From an uncultured Clostridia bacterium (GTDB lineage: Bacteria; Bacillota; Clostridia; Oscillospirales; Oscillospiraceae), in contig CAMEWZ010000046.1 of the NCBI GenBank assembly GCA_945946745.1, positions 1-10,673 of the forward strand: a stretch of 10,673 nt of DNA. Direction: 5' to 3'. The notes below the pieces were generated by a model. The model was not told the origin of the DNA. It searched no databases and saw nothing but the letters and a program-made list of their open reading frames with translations. Made by a program: the position numbers and the translations under genes. Below are positions 1 through 5,605 of this stretch, piece after piece. Every line of letters starts with the position of its first letter. Position 1 is the first letter of the stretch.

Positions 1-170
1 GCCTGCTCGTTTTTGGCGGCGTCGTACTCGGAGTTTTCGGACAAGTCACCGTAGGAGCGGGCCTCCGCGATCATGGCGGCCACTTCCCGTTCCCGGGTGG
101 TCTTTAAATAGTTCAGTTCCTTTTCCAGGTCGGCAAGCCGCAGGCTTGTGATTTTATATTCCTTTGCCAT
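1..170 (-). CDS. greA: Transcription elongation factor GreA (N-terminal part, runs off the window)
   Basis: GreA enters the secondary channel of stalled RNA polymerase and stimulates cleavage of backtracked RNA so elongation can resume. The 56 visible codons begin at the ATG at 170 and leave the window in frame. Residues 8-40 are the first helix of the coiled-coil, followed by GDLSENSEYDAAKNEQ (41-56). That is the family's hallmark tip loop, with the acidic residues D42 and E45 matching the catalytic pair of known GreA proteins. An AAAGGA ribosome binding site lies 7-8 nt before the ATG and a near-consensus promoter lies upstream. It is transcribed alone here; the next gene upstream ends in a terminator. 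GreB or a Gre-like factor is possible, but GreA is the usual Firmicute member. Confidence 0.95.
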   Translation of the reverse strand, partial: MAKEYKITSLRLADLEKELNYLKTTREREVAAMIAEARSYGDLSENSEYDAAKNEQ

Positions 171-212
171 ATCAAAAATCCTTTCTCAGCAAAAATATCC
201 ATAGCTTTGAAT

Positions 213-241
213 ATTATAGTGGAATTTTACCCCATAGTCAA
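213..241 (-). promoter_or_regulatory. greA sigma-A promoter
   Basis: On the minus strand, a -35 box TTGACT (236-241) and a -10 box TATAAT (213-218) are separated by exactly 17 bp. The start of transcription should fall near 206, giving a leader of about 36 nt before the greA ATG at 170. Seen directly; use in vivo is inferred. Confidence 0.85.
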
Positions 242-260
242 GGGATTTTTCCATGGTTTT

Positions 261-303
261 ACGGAAAAGAAACGCCGCCGTTCCAGGCGGGAACGGCAGC
301 GTT
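261..303 (-). terminator. Intrinsic terminator of the ArsR-YhfC-SdpI operon
   Basis: A 14-bp stem (271-284 with 290-303, one G.U pair in the minus-strand RNA) closes a 5-nt loop. It is followed on the minus strand by TCTTTTCC. It begins 16 bp after the sdpI-like stop codon and separates that operon from the greA promoter. Confidence 0.85.
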
Positions 304-318
304 TGCATTTGACAATGT

Positions 319-1398
319 CTACTTTTCGGTTTTCGCTAGCAGCTCCTGGTAGATGGCCTGGGTCTCGGCTTTATCCTGGCCGCTGAGCACCAGGGTTTTG
401 CCGCTCACCTTCAGCACCACACAGGCATCGGGATTATAATAGGTATAGCGGGTGTAGTTGCCGAATTCTTCGTTTTCAAAGCTGCCCAGCAGCAGCCGGA
501 AGCTGCCCACGCCAAAGACCCGGCTGCCCGGCACATTGCTGTCCCGGTACTCCACGGATTCCACCCGGTCGTAAAATACCGTCAGATCGTCATAGTAGCT
601 GGCCTTGATGGAGAAATAGTCATCGGAGAAAGTAGTCTCCACCTTTCCGGTGAACAGCATGGCCAGCGCGAACAGGAGGATGGCAAGGCCAAGGACGGTG
701 CCGATTTTTCCCGCCCGGGTGTGAACGCTGGGAATGGGCATCATTTCGTCCCCCCGCTTGACCTGCTTGCGGTAGTAAAGGTAGGAATACAAAATGGGCG
801 CAACCGCCAAAATCACGATCCCCGCCACCATTACACCGGCGTTCCATCCCGCGGGCAGCAGGGCGCAGAGCATGATTCCCACGCCGCCGATCATCCACAC
901 CCGCCCGCCAAAGCGGTGGGTGGCATTCCAGTTCTCCTCGCTGGCAAAGGTCCAGGGCACCTTGATGCCAATGGTGTAGTTCTGGCGGCACTTGGGCAGA
1001 TAGTTGCCGATGGCCACAAACATCAGTCCAATGGCGACTACCATAATGCCGCTGACAGACACCTTGACGCCCAGGGCCAGGGCGTACATAATCGCGCCGC
1101 AGACGTTGGACAGCACCGGCATGATCCACAGCACCAGCCGGATGGGCTTCCAATTCCGGTTCTGGTTCCGGGGGTCATTGGCGGTGACCAGGAAGCAGAA
1201 CCAGTGGCCAGCCAGCAGACACAGATAGGGCACGAACACCGCGTAGGGCAATCTGCCATAGCCATCGGGCTGGCCTGCGATGCCCCAGTGGGTAGCGAGG
1301 GTTTCCGGGAGCCGGTTCCAGAGCAGCAAGCCCACCAGAACGGGAATCAAAATCACGAGGGAGGAGACAATCAGCTCCCATTTATGCTTGCGAATCAT
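319..1398 (-). CDS. SdpI-like integral membrane protein with C-terminal PH-like domain
   Basis: A 359-residue membrane protein of the SdpI/DUF1648 family. In Bacillus subtilis SdpI gives immunity to the SDP toxin and sequesters the repressor SdpR; the role here is inferred. The N-terminal part carries the DUF1648 pattern, WNRLPETLATHWGIAGQPDGY (28-48), split by its usual spacing. The SdpI core is around 115-210 with NYTIGIKVPWTFASEENWNA (140-159). About seven hydrophobic segments are visible (near 10-27, 53-71, 88-108, 115-133, 167-183, 187-208, 232-250). Residues 251-359 are soluble and rich in beta-like Tyr/Val/Phe patterns, resembling a bacterial PH domain; B. subtilis SdpI is much shorter and lacks this. 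The ATG at 1398 is chosen because AGGAGG lies 6 nt before it; an ATG 18 nt upstream has no such site. It overlaps the YhfC-like gene by 17 bp, so translation is probably coupled. Confidence 0.88.
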   Translation of the reverse strand: MIRKHKWELIVSSLVILIPVLVGLLLWNRLPETLATHWGIAGQPDGYGRLPYAVFVPYLCLLAGHWFCFLVTANDPRNQNRNWKPIRLVLWIMPVLSNVCGAIMYALALGVKVSVSGIMVVAIGLMFVAIGNYLPKCRQNYTIGIKVPWTFASEENWNATHRFGGRVWMIGGVGIMLCALLPAGWNAGVMVAGIVILAVAPILYSYLYYRKQVKRGDEMMPIPSVHTRAGKIGTVLGLAILLFALAMLFTGKVETTFSDDYFSIKASYYDDLTVFYDRVESVEYRDSNVPGSRVFGVGSFRLLLGSFENEEFGNYTRYTYYNPDACVVLKVSGKTLVLSGQDKAETQAIYQELLAKTEK

Positions 1399-2218
1399 AA
1401 GGCACCTCCTGTGCATCTTCCGCAGCCCAGCGGGCGCGGATATTCTTCAAAATAACGATGGCCAAAACCGTAAGCGCAATCAAAAGCGTGTAGATGATGG
1501 TATACGCGGCAGTCTGGGTCAGGCCCTTGCCGATGAACAGGCTGATGCAGGCAACGCTATCCACACAGGTATGCAGCCCCAGGCAGAGCAGCGCTCCGGG
1601 CAGGGTGCGTCCGGTATGGACGGCGTAGCAGACGATCATGCTCATGGCGGCATGGCAGGTCATGGCCAGCAGCCGCTCAAAGCCCGCCAGCAGGAACAGC
1701 ACCCAGGAGGTGTTCAGCAGGCCATCCTTGATAGCAAGCAGTGCCGTGGCATCTGTGGTTTGGGCGATCATGGCATCCAGTGTTCCGGTTTGGAGCATCA
1801 CAAGATACACAAGATTCTGAACGTACAGAAGGCCGGTGAGAATGATTGCCTCGATGCCTCCGTGGCCCAGTCCGGCGGCCAGGGCCCGGCGGTAGGTCAG
1901 CTTCTTTTTCAAAATCCTTGCCACAGCGTAGCGGCCTGCCAGCTCAAACAGTCCCGCAGTGAAGGCAAGGGAGAAGCCGTACACCACAGGATGGTTCTGC
2001 GCAAAGGTCAAGAATCCGGGATTTTGAGACAGCCCGTTTAAGATGGGAATCCGGATCAGCACCTGGGGGATGACAAATCCGGCGGCGCCCAGCAGCCAGG
2101 CGCTCCAGATGCCCTGCCCATTGTTTTTCATGCCATAGACGATCCAGAACCCCAGCGGCAGGATCAAACTGAGAAATAGGGTCACGATACAGGCCAACAC
2201 ATTGGAAATGGGAATCAT
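1382..2218 (-). CDS. YhfC-family predicted intramembrane metalloprotease
   Basis: A 278-residue polytopic membrane protein with about seven or eight hydrophobic segments. It shows the conserved polar motifs of the YhfC family (related to CPBP/Abi-type membrane peptidases): FELAGRY (91-97), GHGGIEA (118-124), FER (180-182), H189 in TCHAAMS and HTCVD (216-220). The His and Glu residues lie inside hydrophobic stretches and could bind a metal. Peptidase activity is predicted for the family from such motifs; no substrate is known to me. Its ATG overlaps the stop of the ArsR gene in an ATGA junction (2215-2218), and its 3' end overlaps the SdpI-like gene, so the three genes form one translationally coupled operon. 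A role in processing a peptide or protecting the envelope is inferred from the SdpI neighbour only. Confidence 0.85.
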   Translation of the reverse strand: MIPISNVLACIVTLFLSLILPLGFWIVYGMKNNGQGIWSAWLLGAAGFVIPQVLIRIPILNGLSQNPGFLTFAQNHPVVYGFSLAFTAGLFELAGRYAVARILKKKLTYRRALAAGLGHGGIEAIILTGLLYVQNLVYLVMLQTGTLDAMIAQTTDATALLAIKDGLLNTSWVLFLLAGFERLLAMTCHAAMSMIVCYAVHTGRTLPGALLCLGLHTCVDSVACISLFIGKGLTQTAAYTIIYTLLIALTVLAIVILKNIRARWAAEDAQEVPYDSQA

Positions 2219-2487
2219 GGTTGTGCGTCTCCTTTCAGATCGGTGAGCCAGAGCATTATTTCCTCCAGAACGGAGGTGTTCAGCTCATAAAAAATAAACT
2301 TTCCTTCCCGGGTGTCCTCAATCAAGTCCGCCTCTTTCAGCACGGACAGGTGCCGGGACACCGCAGCGGCGGTAATGTCGAACTGGTCGGCAATTTCTCC
2401 GGCGGAGCGTTTTCCGCTTTTCAGCAGATTCAAAATTTCCCGCCGGGTGGGATCCGCCAGCGCTTTCAGGGTCTGCTGCAAGCCCAT
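2215..2487 (-). CDS. ArsR/SmtB-family repressor, SdpR-like
   Basis: A 90-residue winged-helix regulator. The sequence opens with LKALADPTRREILNLLKSG (7-25), the classic ArsR start, then the helix-turn-helix IADQFDITAAAVSRHLSVL (32-50) and a wing EGKFIFYEL (61-69). There is no cysteine in the whole protein, so the metal-sensing ELCVCDL motif of ArsR/SmtB sensors is absent. This fits the SdpR type, which responds through a membrane partner rather than by binding metal. AAGGAGG lies 7 nt before the ATG at 2487. It heads the operon with the YhfC-like and SdpI-like genes. Two copies of a TTAACAATT-type site flank its promoter, so it is probably autoregulated. By analogy with B. subtilis SdpR/SdpI, the SdpI-like protein may titrate it at the membrane; that is inference. 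Confidence 0.92.
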   Translation of the reverse strand: MGLQQTLKALADPTRREILNLLKSGKRSAGEIADQFDITAAAVSRHLSVLKEADLIEDTREGKFIFYELNTSVLEEIMLWLTDLKGDAQP

Positions 2488-2509
2488 AGCGCCGCCTCCT
2501 TCCTCGGTT

Positions 2510-2536
2510 ATTTAACAATTAACTTAATTGTTAAAT
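2510..2536. promoter_or_regulatory. Operator O1: perfect 27-bp palindrome at the ArsR operon start
   Basis: Two perfect 13-bp arms, ATTTAACAATTAA (2510-2522) and its complement (2524-2536), meet around a single C at 2523. The site begins 2 bp after the -10 box and covers the expected transcription start, so a bound dimer would block initiation. Binding by the adjacent ArsR protein is inferred from position and symmetry. Confidence 0.8.
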
Positions 2537-2538
2537 GA

Positions 2539-2567
2539 AGTATACCACAGCGCATTGGCTTTGTCAA
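2539..2567 (-). promoter_or_regulatory. Promoter of the ArsR-YhfC-SdpI operon
   Basis: TTGACA (2562-2567) and TATACT (2539-2544) are spaced 17 bp apart on the minus strand, with TGG just before the -10 (extended -10). The predicted start lies inside operator O1. Confidence 0.88.
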
Positions 2568-2585
2568 TGGGTTCCGGAAAAATAA

Positions 2586-2604
2586 TTAACCAAATTGTTA
2601 AATG
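2586..2604. promoter_or_regulatory. Operator O2: second, imperfect ArsR-like site
   Basis: TTAAC (2586-2590) faces GTTAA (2597-2601). The right half, AATTGTTAAATG (2593-2604), is identical to 12 bp of O1 (2526-2537). It lies about 20 bp upstream of the -35 box and about 70 bp from O1, so two dimers could flank or loop the promoter. The assignment rests on similarity to O1. Confidence 0.6.
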
Positions 2605-2616
2605 TTCAGTCTGCAA

Positions 2617-2652
2617 AAGCGGAAGAAACCGAAAGCACGGTTTCTCCCGCTT
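2617..2652 (-). terminator. Hairpin between the repeat and the ArsR promoter, possible terminator
   Basis: A 15-bp stem (2617-2631 with 2638-2652) encloses a 6-nt loop. The single mismatch becomes a G.U pair only in the minus-strand RNA, suggesting that strand is the transcribed one. It ends in GCTTTTGC, a short U tract. It would stop readthrough from the nitroreductase before the ArsR promoter. Confidence 0.5.
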
Positions 2653-2690
2653 CTTTGAGGCGTATTTTGCCGGAATTATACTGATATTCC

Positions 2691-2728
2691 ATAAAAAACT
2701 TAAATTCGCGAGAATTGAAGTTTTTTAT
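2691..2728. terminator. AT-rich hairpin abutting repeat copy 1
   Basis: ATAAAAAACTT (2691-2701) pairs perfectly with AAGTTTTTTAT (2718-2728). Inside, AATTC (2703-2707) pairs with GAATT (2712-2716) around a GCGA loop, with one A.G mismatch between the two helices. The A-tract/T-tract arms would make it a bidirectional terminator. The last two bases are also the first two of the 120-bp repeat. Copy 2 of the repeat has no such hairpin. Confidence 0.55.
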
Positions 2729-2846
2729 AGGAAGATCATAATGAGACGGGATTCTATGATTTTCTATCTCGAAAATCATAGAATCGACAACGCCGTTAGG
2801 CGGTGTCTATCTGATAAAACCAAATGGTTTTATCAGATAATAGTAT
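2727..2846 (+). repeat. 120-bp structured intergenic repeat, copy 1
   Basis: This stretch matches 5444-5563 at 112 of 120 positions without gaps. Three stem-loops follow one another. H1 is a 15-bp stem (2750-2764 with 2771-2785) with loop TATCTC. H2 is GACA/TGTC plus CGCC/GGCG (2786-2807) with a GTTA loop. H3 is a 15-bp perfect stem (2808-2822 with 2825-2839). The unpaired 5' segment AGGAAGATCATAATGAGACG is identical in both copies. The element ends at the first base of the nitroreductase stop codon (TTA at 2846-2848 on the plus strand), so on the minus strand H3 is the first structure after that gene. I do not recognise it as a named family; it could be a small non-autonomous mobile repeat or a structured RNA motif. 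Confidence 0.85.
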
Positions 2847-3373
2847 TACAGCTCCGTCACCAGCTCGGACAATTCTTTCCGCTTCTTGGGCCGCTGGGGG
2901 TCTCCCTCCTTGGCGTAGCCCAGGGGGATGACCAGCCGCACCGGCTGATCCAGGCCGCAGATGTCCCGGATTTTGCCATCGTCCAGCCATCCCAGAATGC
3001 AGCTGGAAAGGCCCTGGGCGGCAGATTCGGCGGTGAGATAGGCTGCGGCAATGCCGATGTCGATGGAACGGTAATCGTTTCCCTTCACTTTGGCCCCCAG
3101 GGCGGCGGATTTGACATAGGGCTTTTCCGACACCACGATCAGCACCGGAGCCTGGGCCGCGAATTTGTTCATGCCCATGCCGGAGACGGCGGCGGCCACG
3201 GCCTTCGCCTTCTCTCCCCGGCAGATGGTGAAGTGGTAGGGCTGGCCGTTGCAGGCAGAGGGCGCCAGCCGGGCCGCCTCCAGCACAGCGTTCAGCTTCT
3301 CCGGCTCCACAGCCCGTCCCTCGTCATAGGCCCGGCAGGACTGGCGGTTTTCGGCGATTTCCAAAAAGTTCAT
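2846..3373 (-). CDS. Nitroreductase-family FMN-dependent oxidoreductase
   Basis: A 175-residue flavoprotein of the nitroreductase family, which uses FMN and NAD(P)H to reduce nitro groups, quinones or similar compounds in the cytosol; the substrate cannot be told from sequence. The N-terminal NRQSCRAYD (9-17) is the family's R-S-x-R phosphate-binding start, followed by LEAARLAPSACNGQPYHF (31-48). The helix DIGIAAAYLTAESAAQGL (105-122) and a C-terminal RPKKRKELSELV segment are also typical. GGGAGG lies 7 nt before the ATG at 3373; an in-frame ATG 36 nt upstream lacks a site. It follows the ABC permease by 60 bp on the same strand but has its own promoter. Its stop codon touches the 120-bp repeat. 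Confidence 0.9.
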   Translation of the reverse strand: MNFLEIAENRQSCRAYDEGRAVEPEKLNAVLEAARLAPSACNGQPYHFTICRGEKAKAVAAAVSGMGMNKFAAQAPVLIVVSEKPYVKSAALGAKVKGNDYRSIDIGIAAAYLTAESAAQGLSSCILGWLDDGKIRDICGLDQPVRLVIPLGYAKEGDPQRPKKRKELSELVTEL

Positions 3374-3399
3374 AGCATTACCTCCCAGTTTTTTCCACC

Positions 3400-3428
3400 A
3401 GTATACCACACCGTCCGGAAAAAGGCAA
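3400..3428 (-). promoter_or_regulatory. Nitroreductase promoter
   Basis: TTGCCT (3423-3428) and TATACT (3400-3405) are 17 bp apart, with an extended -10 TGG. The promoter fills the short gap after the permease stop codon at 3434, so the gene can be expressed apart from the ABC operon. Confidence 0.7.
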
Positions 3429-3433
3429 CGCCA

Positions 3434-4066
3434 TTACAGTTCCCGTTTCCCATAGAACCGGGTGGACAGGAACCAGGATAGGGCATACAGCCCCACAGCG
3501 GTCAGAACGGCCAGGGGCATGGCCGGGGCAAAGGAAGCAGCCTGGGCAAACACATCATCGGGCAGCGCAATGCTGGCAAAGGCGCTGATGCCGCAGAGCA
3601 GGCCCACCATCACCAGATACACGATCCGCCCCTTTTCCACCCCGAACTTGAAGATCAGCGGCAGGGTAATGGCGGGAACCACACAGCCGGTCAGTGCCAG
3701 CGACGCCATCAGGCTGAAGAATTCTCCCGCCCGGAAACCGCCGTCCGCCAGCATTCCGATGATCTGGGCAATTCCGGAGAGCACCAGCGCCAGTCCCGCG
3801 GAGATCAGCCCGGTGAGATACTTGGCGCTCACCAGCTGGCAGCGGCTGTAGGGCAGGGTTCCGGCAAATTGTTCCCACTTGCACTGGGCCTCATAGGCCA
3901 GCAGGTTCACCGGCACCATGCTGGCCAGAATGCAGGGATAGAACAGCATGAACAGGTTATTGCCGCCGGTAAACGGTGAAGCCAGGGCAAACACCAGTAC
4001 AATCAAAAGATACGCCCGGCAGTATTTGCAGGCCATGTAAAAATCCTTTAAAAGCAAGCCTTTCAT
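3434..4066 (-). CDS. ABC-2 type transporter permease
   Basis: A 210-residue membrane subunit with about six hydrophobic segments (near 17-35, 38-58, 82-106, 113-136, 146-164, 176-200). The pattern MKGLLLKDFY at the start and YEAQCKWEQFAGTLPYSR (58-75) before the third segment are typical of small ABC-2 permeases that pair with BcrA/YtrB-type ATPases. Such pairs export or respond to cell-wall-active peptides in several Firmicutes; the substrate here is unknown. The ATG at 4066 lies one base after the ATPase stop codon, and the ribosome binding site GGAGG lies inside the end of the ATPase gene, so the two subunits should be made together. Confidence 0.88.
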   Translation of the reverse strand: MKGLLLKDFYMACKYCRAYLLIVLVFALASPFTGGNNLFMLFYPCILASMVPVNLLAYEAQCKWEQFAGTLPYSRCQLVSAKYLTGLISAGLALVLSGIAQIIGMLADGGFRAGEFFSLMASLALTGCVVPAITLPLIFKFGVEKGRIVYLVMVGLLCGISAFASIALPDDVFAQAASFAPAMPLAVLTAVGLYALSWFLSTRFYGKREL

Positions 4067-4067
4067 C

Positions 4068-4910
4068 TCATTTTGCCTCCTTCACCATAAAAATGAACAG
4101 CTCCTCAATGCTGATGGGCACCACATGCCCGCCCTCCGGAACCGCCGCCCGGAGCACCAGGGCCTCCACGCCGTAGGGAGAGGCCTTCTGACTTTTCACC
4201 GCGCCCTCCGGCAGCTGCGCCAGCTGCTCCCGGGTGCACAGCAGCAGGCCGTATTCCTCCAGCAATCGATCCTTTTCCTCATAGAGCAGCAGCTTTCCCT
4301 TGTGGAGGAAGGCGATGTAGTCACACAGCTTTTCCAAATCGCTGACGATGTGGGAGGAGATCAGAATGGAGTGGTTTTCCTCCCGGGTGAAGTCCCGGAA
4401 CATCTCCACCACCTCGTCCCGCACCACCGGATCCAGGCCGCTGGTGGCTTCGTCCAGAATCAGAAGCTTGGGATGGTGGGACATGGCGATGGCGATGCCC
4501 AGCTTCATTTTCATGCCCCGGGAGAATTCCTTGAAGGGCTTTTTCTCCGGGATGGACAAACTTTCCAAATATCCTTCGTATTGCCCTTGATCCCACTGCC
4601 GGAAGGTTAGGGCCATGATTTTCCCCACCTGCACGGCGGTTAGGCACTCGGGGATCCCCACCTCGTCCAGCACCACCCCTACATCCTCCTTGGTCAGCCG
4701 GAGGTTCTCCCGGTTGTCCTTGCCCAGGATGGTGACGGTGCCGCTGTCCCGGTGAAGCATATCCAGGATCAGCTTGATGGTGGTGCTTTTCCCCGCGCCG
4801 TTCTCGCCAATCAGTCCCAGGATGCAGCCGCTGGGCAGGGTCAAGCTTAGGTTATCCAGGCAGAAGCCGGGATAGGATTTTGTCAGATTTTGAATTTCCA
4901 ATGCGTTCAT
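4068..4910 (-). CDS. ABC transporter ATP-binding protein (BcrA/YtrB type)
   Basis: A 280-residue ATPase that would power the adjacent permease. Visible motifs in order are Walker A GENGAGKST (35-43), the signature segment FSRGMKMKL (129-137) in place of the standard LSGGQ, Walker B LLILDEATSGLD (149-160) and the switch histidine H187 in SSHIVSDLEKL. The region GVVLDEVGIPECLT (78-91), where a Q-loop glutamine is expected, has D/E instead, as is common in this subfamily. About 80 residues after the H-loop form a C-terminal accessory part. GGAGG precedes the ATG by 7 nt. It overlaps the GntR gene in an ATGA junction (4907-4910). Confidence 0.93.
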   Translation of the reverse strand: MNALEIQNLTKSYPGFCLDNLSLTLPSGCILGLIGENGAGKSTTIKLILDMLHRDSGTVTILGKDNRENLRLTKEDVGVVLDEVGIPECLTAVQVGKIMALTFRQWDQGQYEGYLESLSIPEKKPFKEFSRGMKMKLGIAIAMSHHPKLLILDEATSGLDPVVRDEVVEMFRDFTREENHSILISSHIVSDLEKLCDYIAFLHKGKLLLYEEKDRLLEEYGLLLCTREQLAQLPEGAVKSQKASPYGVEALVLRAAVPEGGHVVPISIEELFIFMVKEAK

Positions 4911-5284
4911 GTGCGTTCCTCCAAGCCAAAGCGTACCATTTCGAGAATGTCCTCCCGGCTCAGGCCGCAGGAGGCGGCCAGCTTGCCGATTTCTTCGATA
5001 TGGTTCTCTATTTTTTTTAGGTTTTCCTCCCGCAGCAGCTCCACATTTTTCGGCGCCACAAAGCTGCCCTTGCCGGGGATGGTGTAGAGAAAGCCCTCCT
5101 GTTCCAGCTCGTCATAGGCCCGCTTGGTGGTGATGAAGCTGATCCGCAGATCCTTGGCCAGCCCCCGGATGGAGGGGAGCAGGTCGTTCTCCCGCAATTC
5201 GCCGCTGATGATCTGGGCCTTGATCTGGGAATAGATCTGATCGTAGATGGGCGCGCCGCTTTTGTTGTCGATGAGTATGTGCAT
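4907..5284 (-). CDS. GntR-family repressor, YtrA subfamily
   Basis: A 125-residue regulator of the short YtrA type: a winged helix-turn-helix followed by only a short helical tail instead of a ligand-binding domain. It begins MHILIDNKSGAPIYDQIYSQ; the recognition part is PSIRGLAKDLRISFITTKRA (37-56) and the wing is GFLYTIPGKGSFV (64-76). The tail from 80 on forms about two helices for dimerisation. The ATG at 5284 has GAGGTG 5-6 nt upstream. A longer in-frame reading back to 5425 is rejected because it would run through the promoter. It leads the ATPase and permease genes and sits behind a 37-bp palindrome, so it probably represses its own operon. In B. subtilis the related ytr operon responds to cell-wall antibiotics. 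Confidence 0.92.
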   Translation of the reverse strand: MHILIDNKSGAPIYDQIYSQIKAQIISGELRENDLLPSIRGLAKDLRISFITTKRAYDELEQEGFLYTIPGKGSFVAPKNVELLREENLKKIENHIEEIGKLAASCGLSREDILEMVRFGLEERT

Positions 5285-5296
5285 GCCATCACCTCT

Positions 5297-5333
5297 GTAT
5301 AAACTGTATATGCTGATTATATACAGTTTATAC
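5297..5333. promoter_or_regulatory. GntR operator: 37-bp palindrome with perfect 15-bp arms
   Basis: GTATAAACTGTATAT (5297-5311) is perfectly repeated in inverse at 5319-5333 with a 7-bp centre. It spans most of the promoter spacer, the whole -10 box and the start of transcription. Each arm itself resembles TATA-N-TATA half-symmetry, so two repressor dimers may bind. Assignment to the adjacent GntR protein is inferred from position. Confidence 0.82.
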
Positions 5334-5344
5334 GCACTTGTCAA
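5316..5344 (-). promoter_or_regulatory. Perfect-consensus promoter of the GntR-ABC operon
   Basis: TTGACA (5339-5344) and TATAAT (5316-5321) with a 17-bp spacer, an exact sigma-A consensus. The leader to the ATG at 5284 is only about 25 nt. Such a strong promoter under a large palindrome fits tight repression with high output on release. Confidence 0.92.
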
Positions 5345-5354
5345 TAGGGCGTGT

Positions 5355-5393
5355 AAAAAAACAGGCGGGCATCCCCAAAAAAGGATACCCACC
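5355..5393 (-). terminator. Strong minus-strand terminator with no gene in front of it
   Basis: On the minus strand an 11-bp stem (5383-5393 with 5364-5374, including two G.U pairs) closes an 8-nt loop. It is followed by TG and seven Ts (5355-5361). It lies just upstream of the GntR promoter. The nearest minus-strand gene before it is plsY, more than 600 bp away, so it may end a small RNA or readthrough that crosses repeat copy 2. Confidence 0.75.
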
Positions 5394-5416
5394 CTGGAAA
5401 AAATCGCCTTCCCGGC

Positions 5417-5445
5417 TTGCCCCATTCCCTCCCGCGTGTTACAAT
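5417..5445 (+). promoter_or_regulatory. Possible plus-strand promoter at the edge of repeat copy 2
   Basis: TTGCCC (5417-5422) and TACAAT (5440-5445) are 17 bp apart with an extended -10 (TGT before it). Transcription would begin near 5452, inside the 5' segment of the 120-bp repeat, and run into the gene at 5606. The -35 match is only moderate. Confidence 0.5.
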
Positions 5446-5563
5446 AGGAAGATCATAATGAGACGGGTTTCCATGATTTTCTATTCCGAAAATCATGGAA
5501 ACGACAACGCCGCCAGGCGGTGTCTATCTGATAAAACCAAATGGTTTTATCAGATAATAGTAT
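5444..5563 (+). repeat. 120-bp structured intergenic repeat, copy 2
   Basis: Same length and orientation as copy 1 (2727-2846), with eight substitutions. H1 is 5467-5481 with 5488-5502, H2 is 5503-5524 and H3 is 5525-5556. Two H1 base pairs have changed on both sides (A-T to T-A, and T-A to C-G). The other four changes sit in the H1 loop (CT to TC) and the H2 loop (TT to CC). Here the repeat lies in the probable 5' leader of the small membrane protein gene at 5606 and upstream of the GntR promoter. Its 3' end runs into a 16-bp tandem duplication. Confidence 0.85.
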
Positions 5564-5585
5564 CAAAAAATAATAGTATCAAAAA
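5554..5585. repeat. Perfect tandem duplication of a 16-bp unit at the end of repeat copy 2
   Basis: ATAATAGTATCAAAAA occurs at 5554-5569 and again at 5570-5585. The first ten bases of the first unit are the end of the 120-bp repeat. Read on the minus strand, the duplication places TTGATA (5577-5582) 17 bp before TATTAT (5554-5559), a plausible promoter pointing into the repeat. Confidence 0.9.
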
Positions 5586-5605
5586 ACAGAAAAGGAGCGT
5601 TTCCC

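Noticed and set aside
721..2041. Long plus-strand frames opposite the SdpI-like and YhfC-like genes
   Set aside because: Their products are rich in His, Gln, Pro and Arg without recognisable motifs. They are antisense shadows of well-supported genes.
2750..2845. Open frames through both 120-bp repeats giving similar peptides (RRxSMIFYxENH...DKTKWFYQI)
   Set aside because: Six of the eight nucleotide differences between copies change the amino acid, while all eight preserve the hairpins. There is no consistent ribosome binding site or common downstream coding sequence.
5285..5425. 47-residue N-terminal extension of the GntR protein starting at 5425
   Set aside because: It would have to be translated through the consensus promoter, the operator palindrome and a terminator hairpin. 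The ATG at 5284 has a good ribosome binding site and gives the normal family start.
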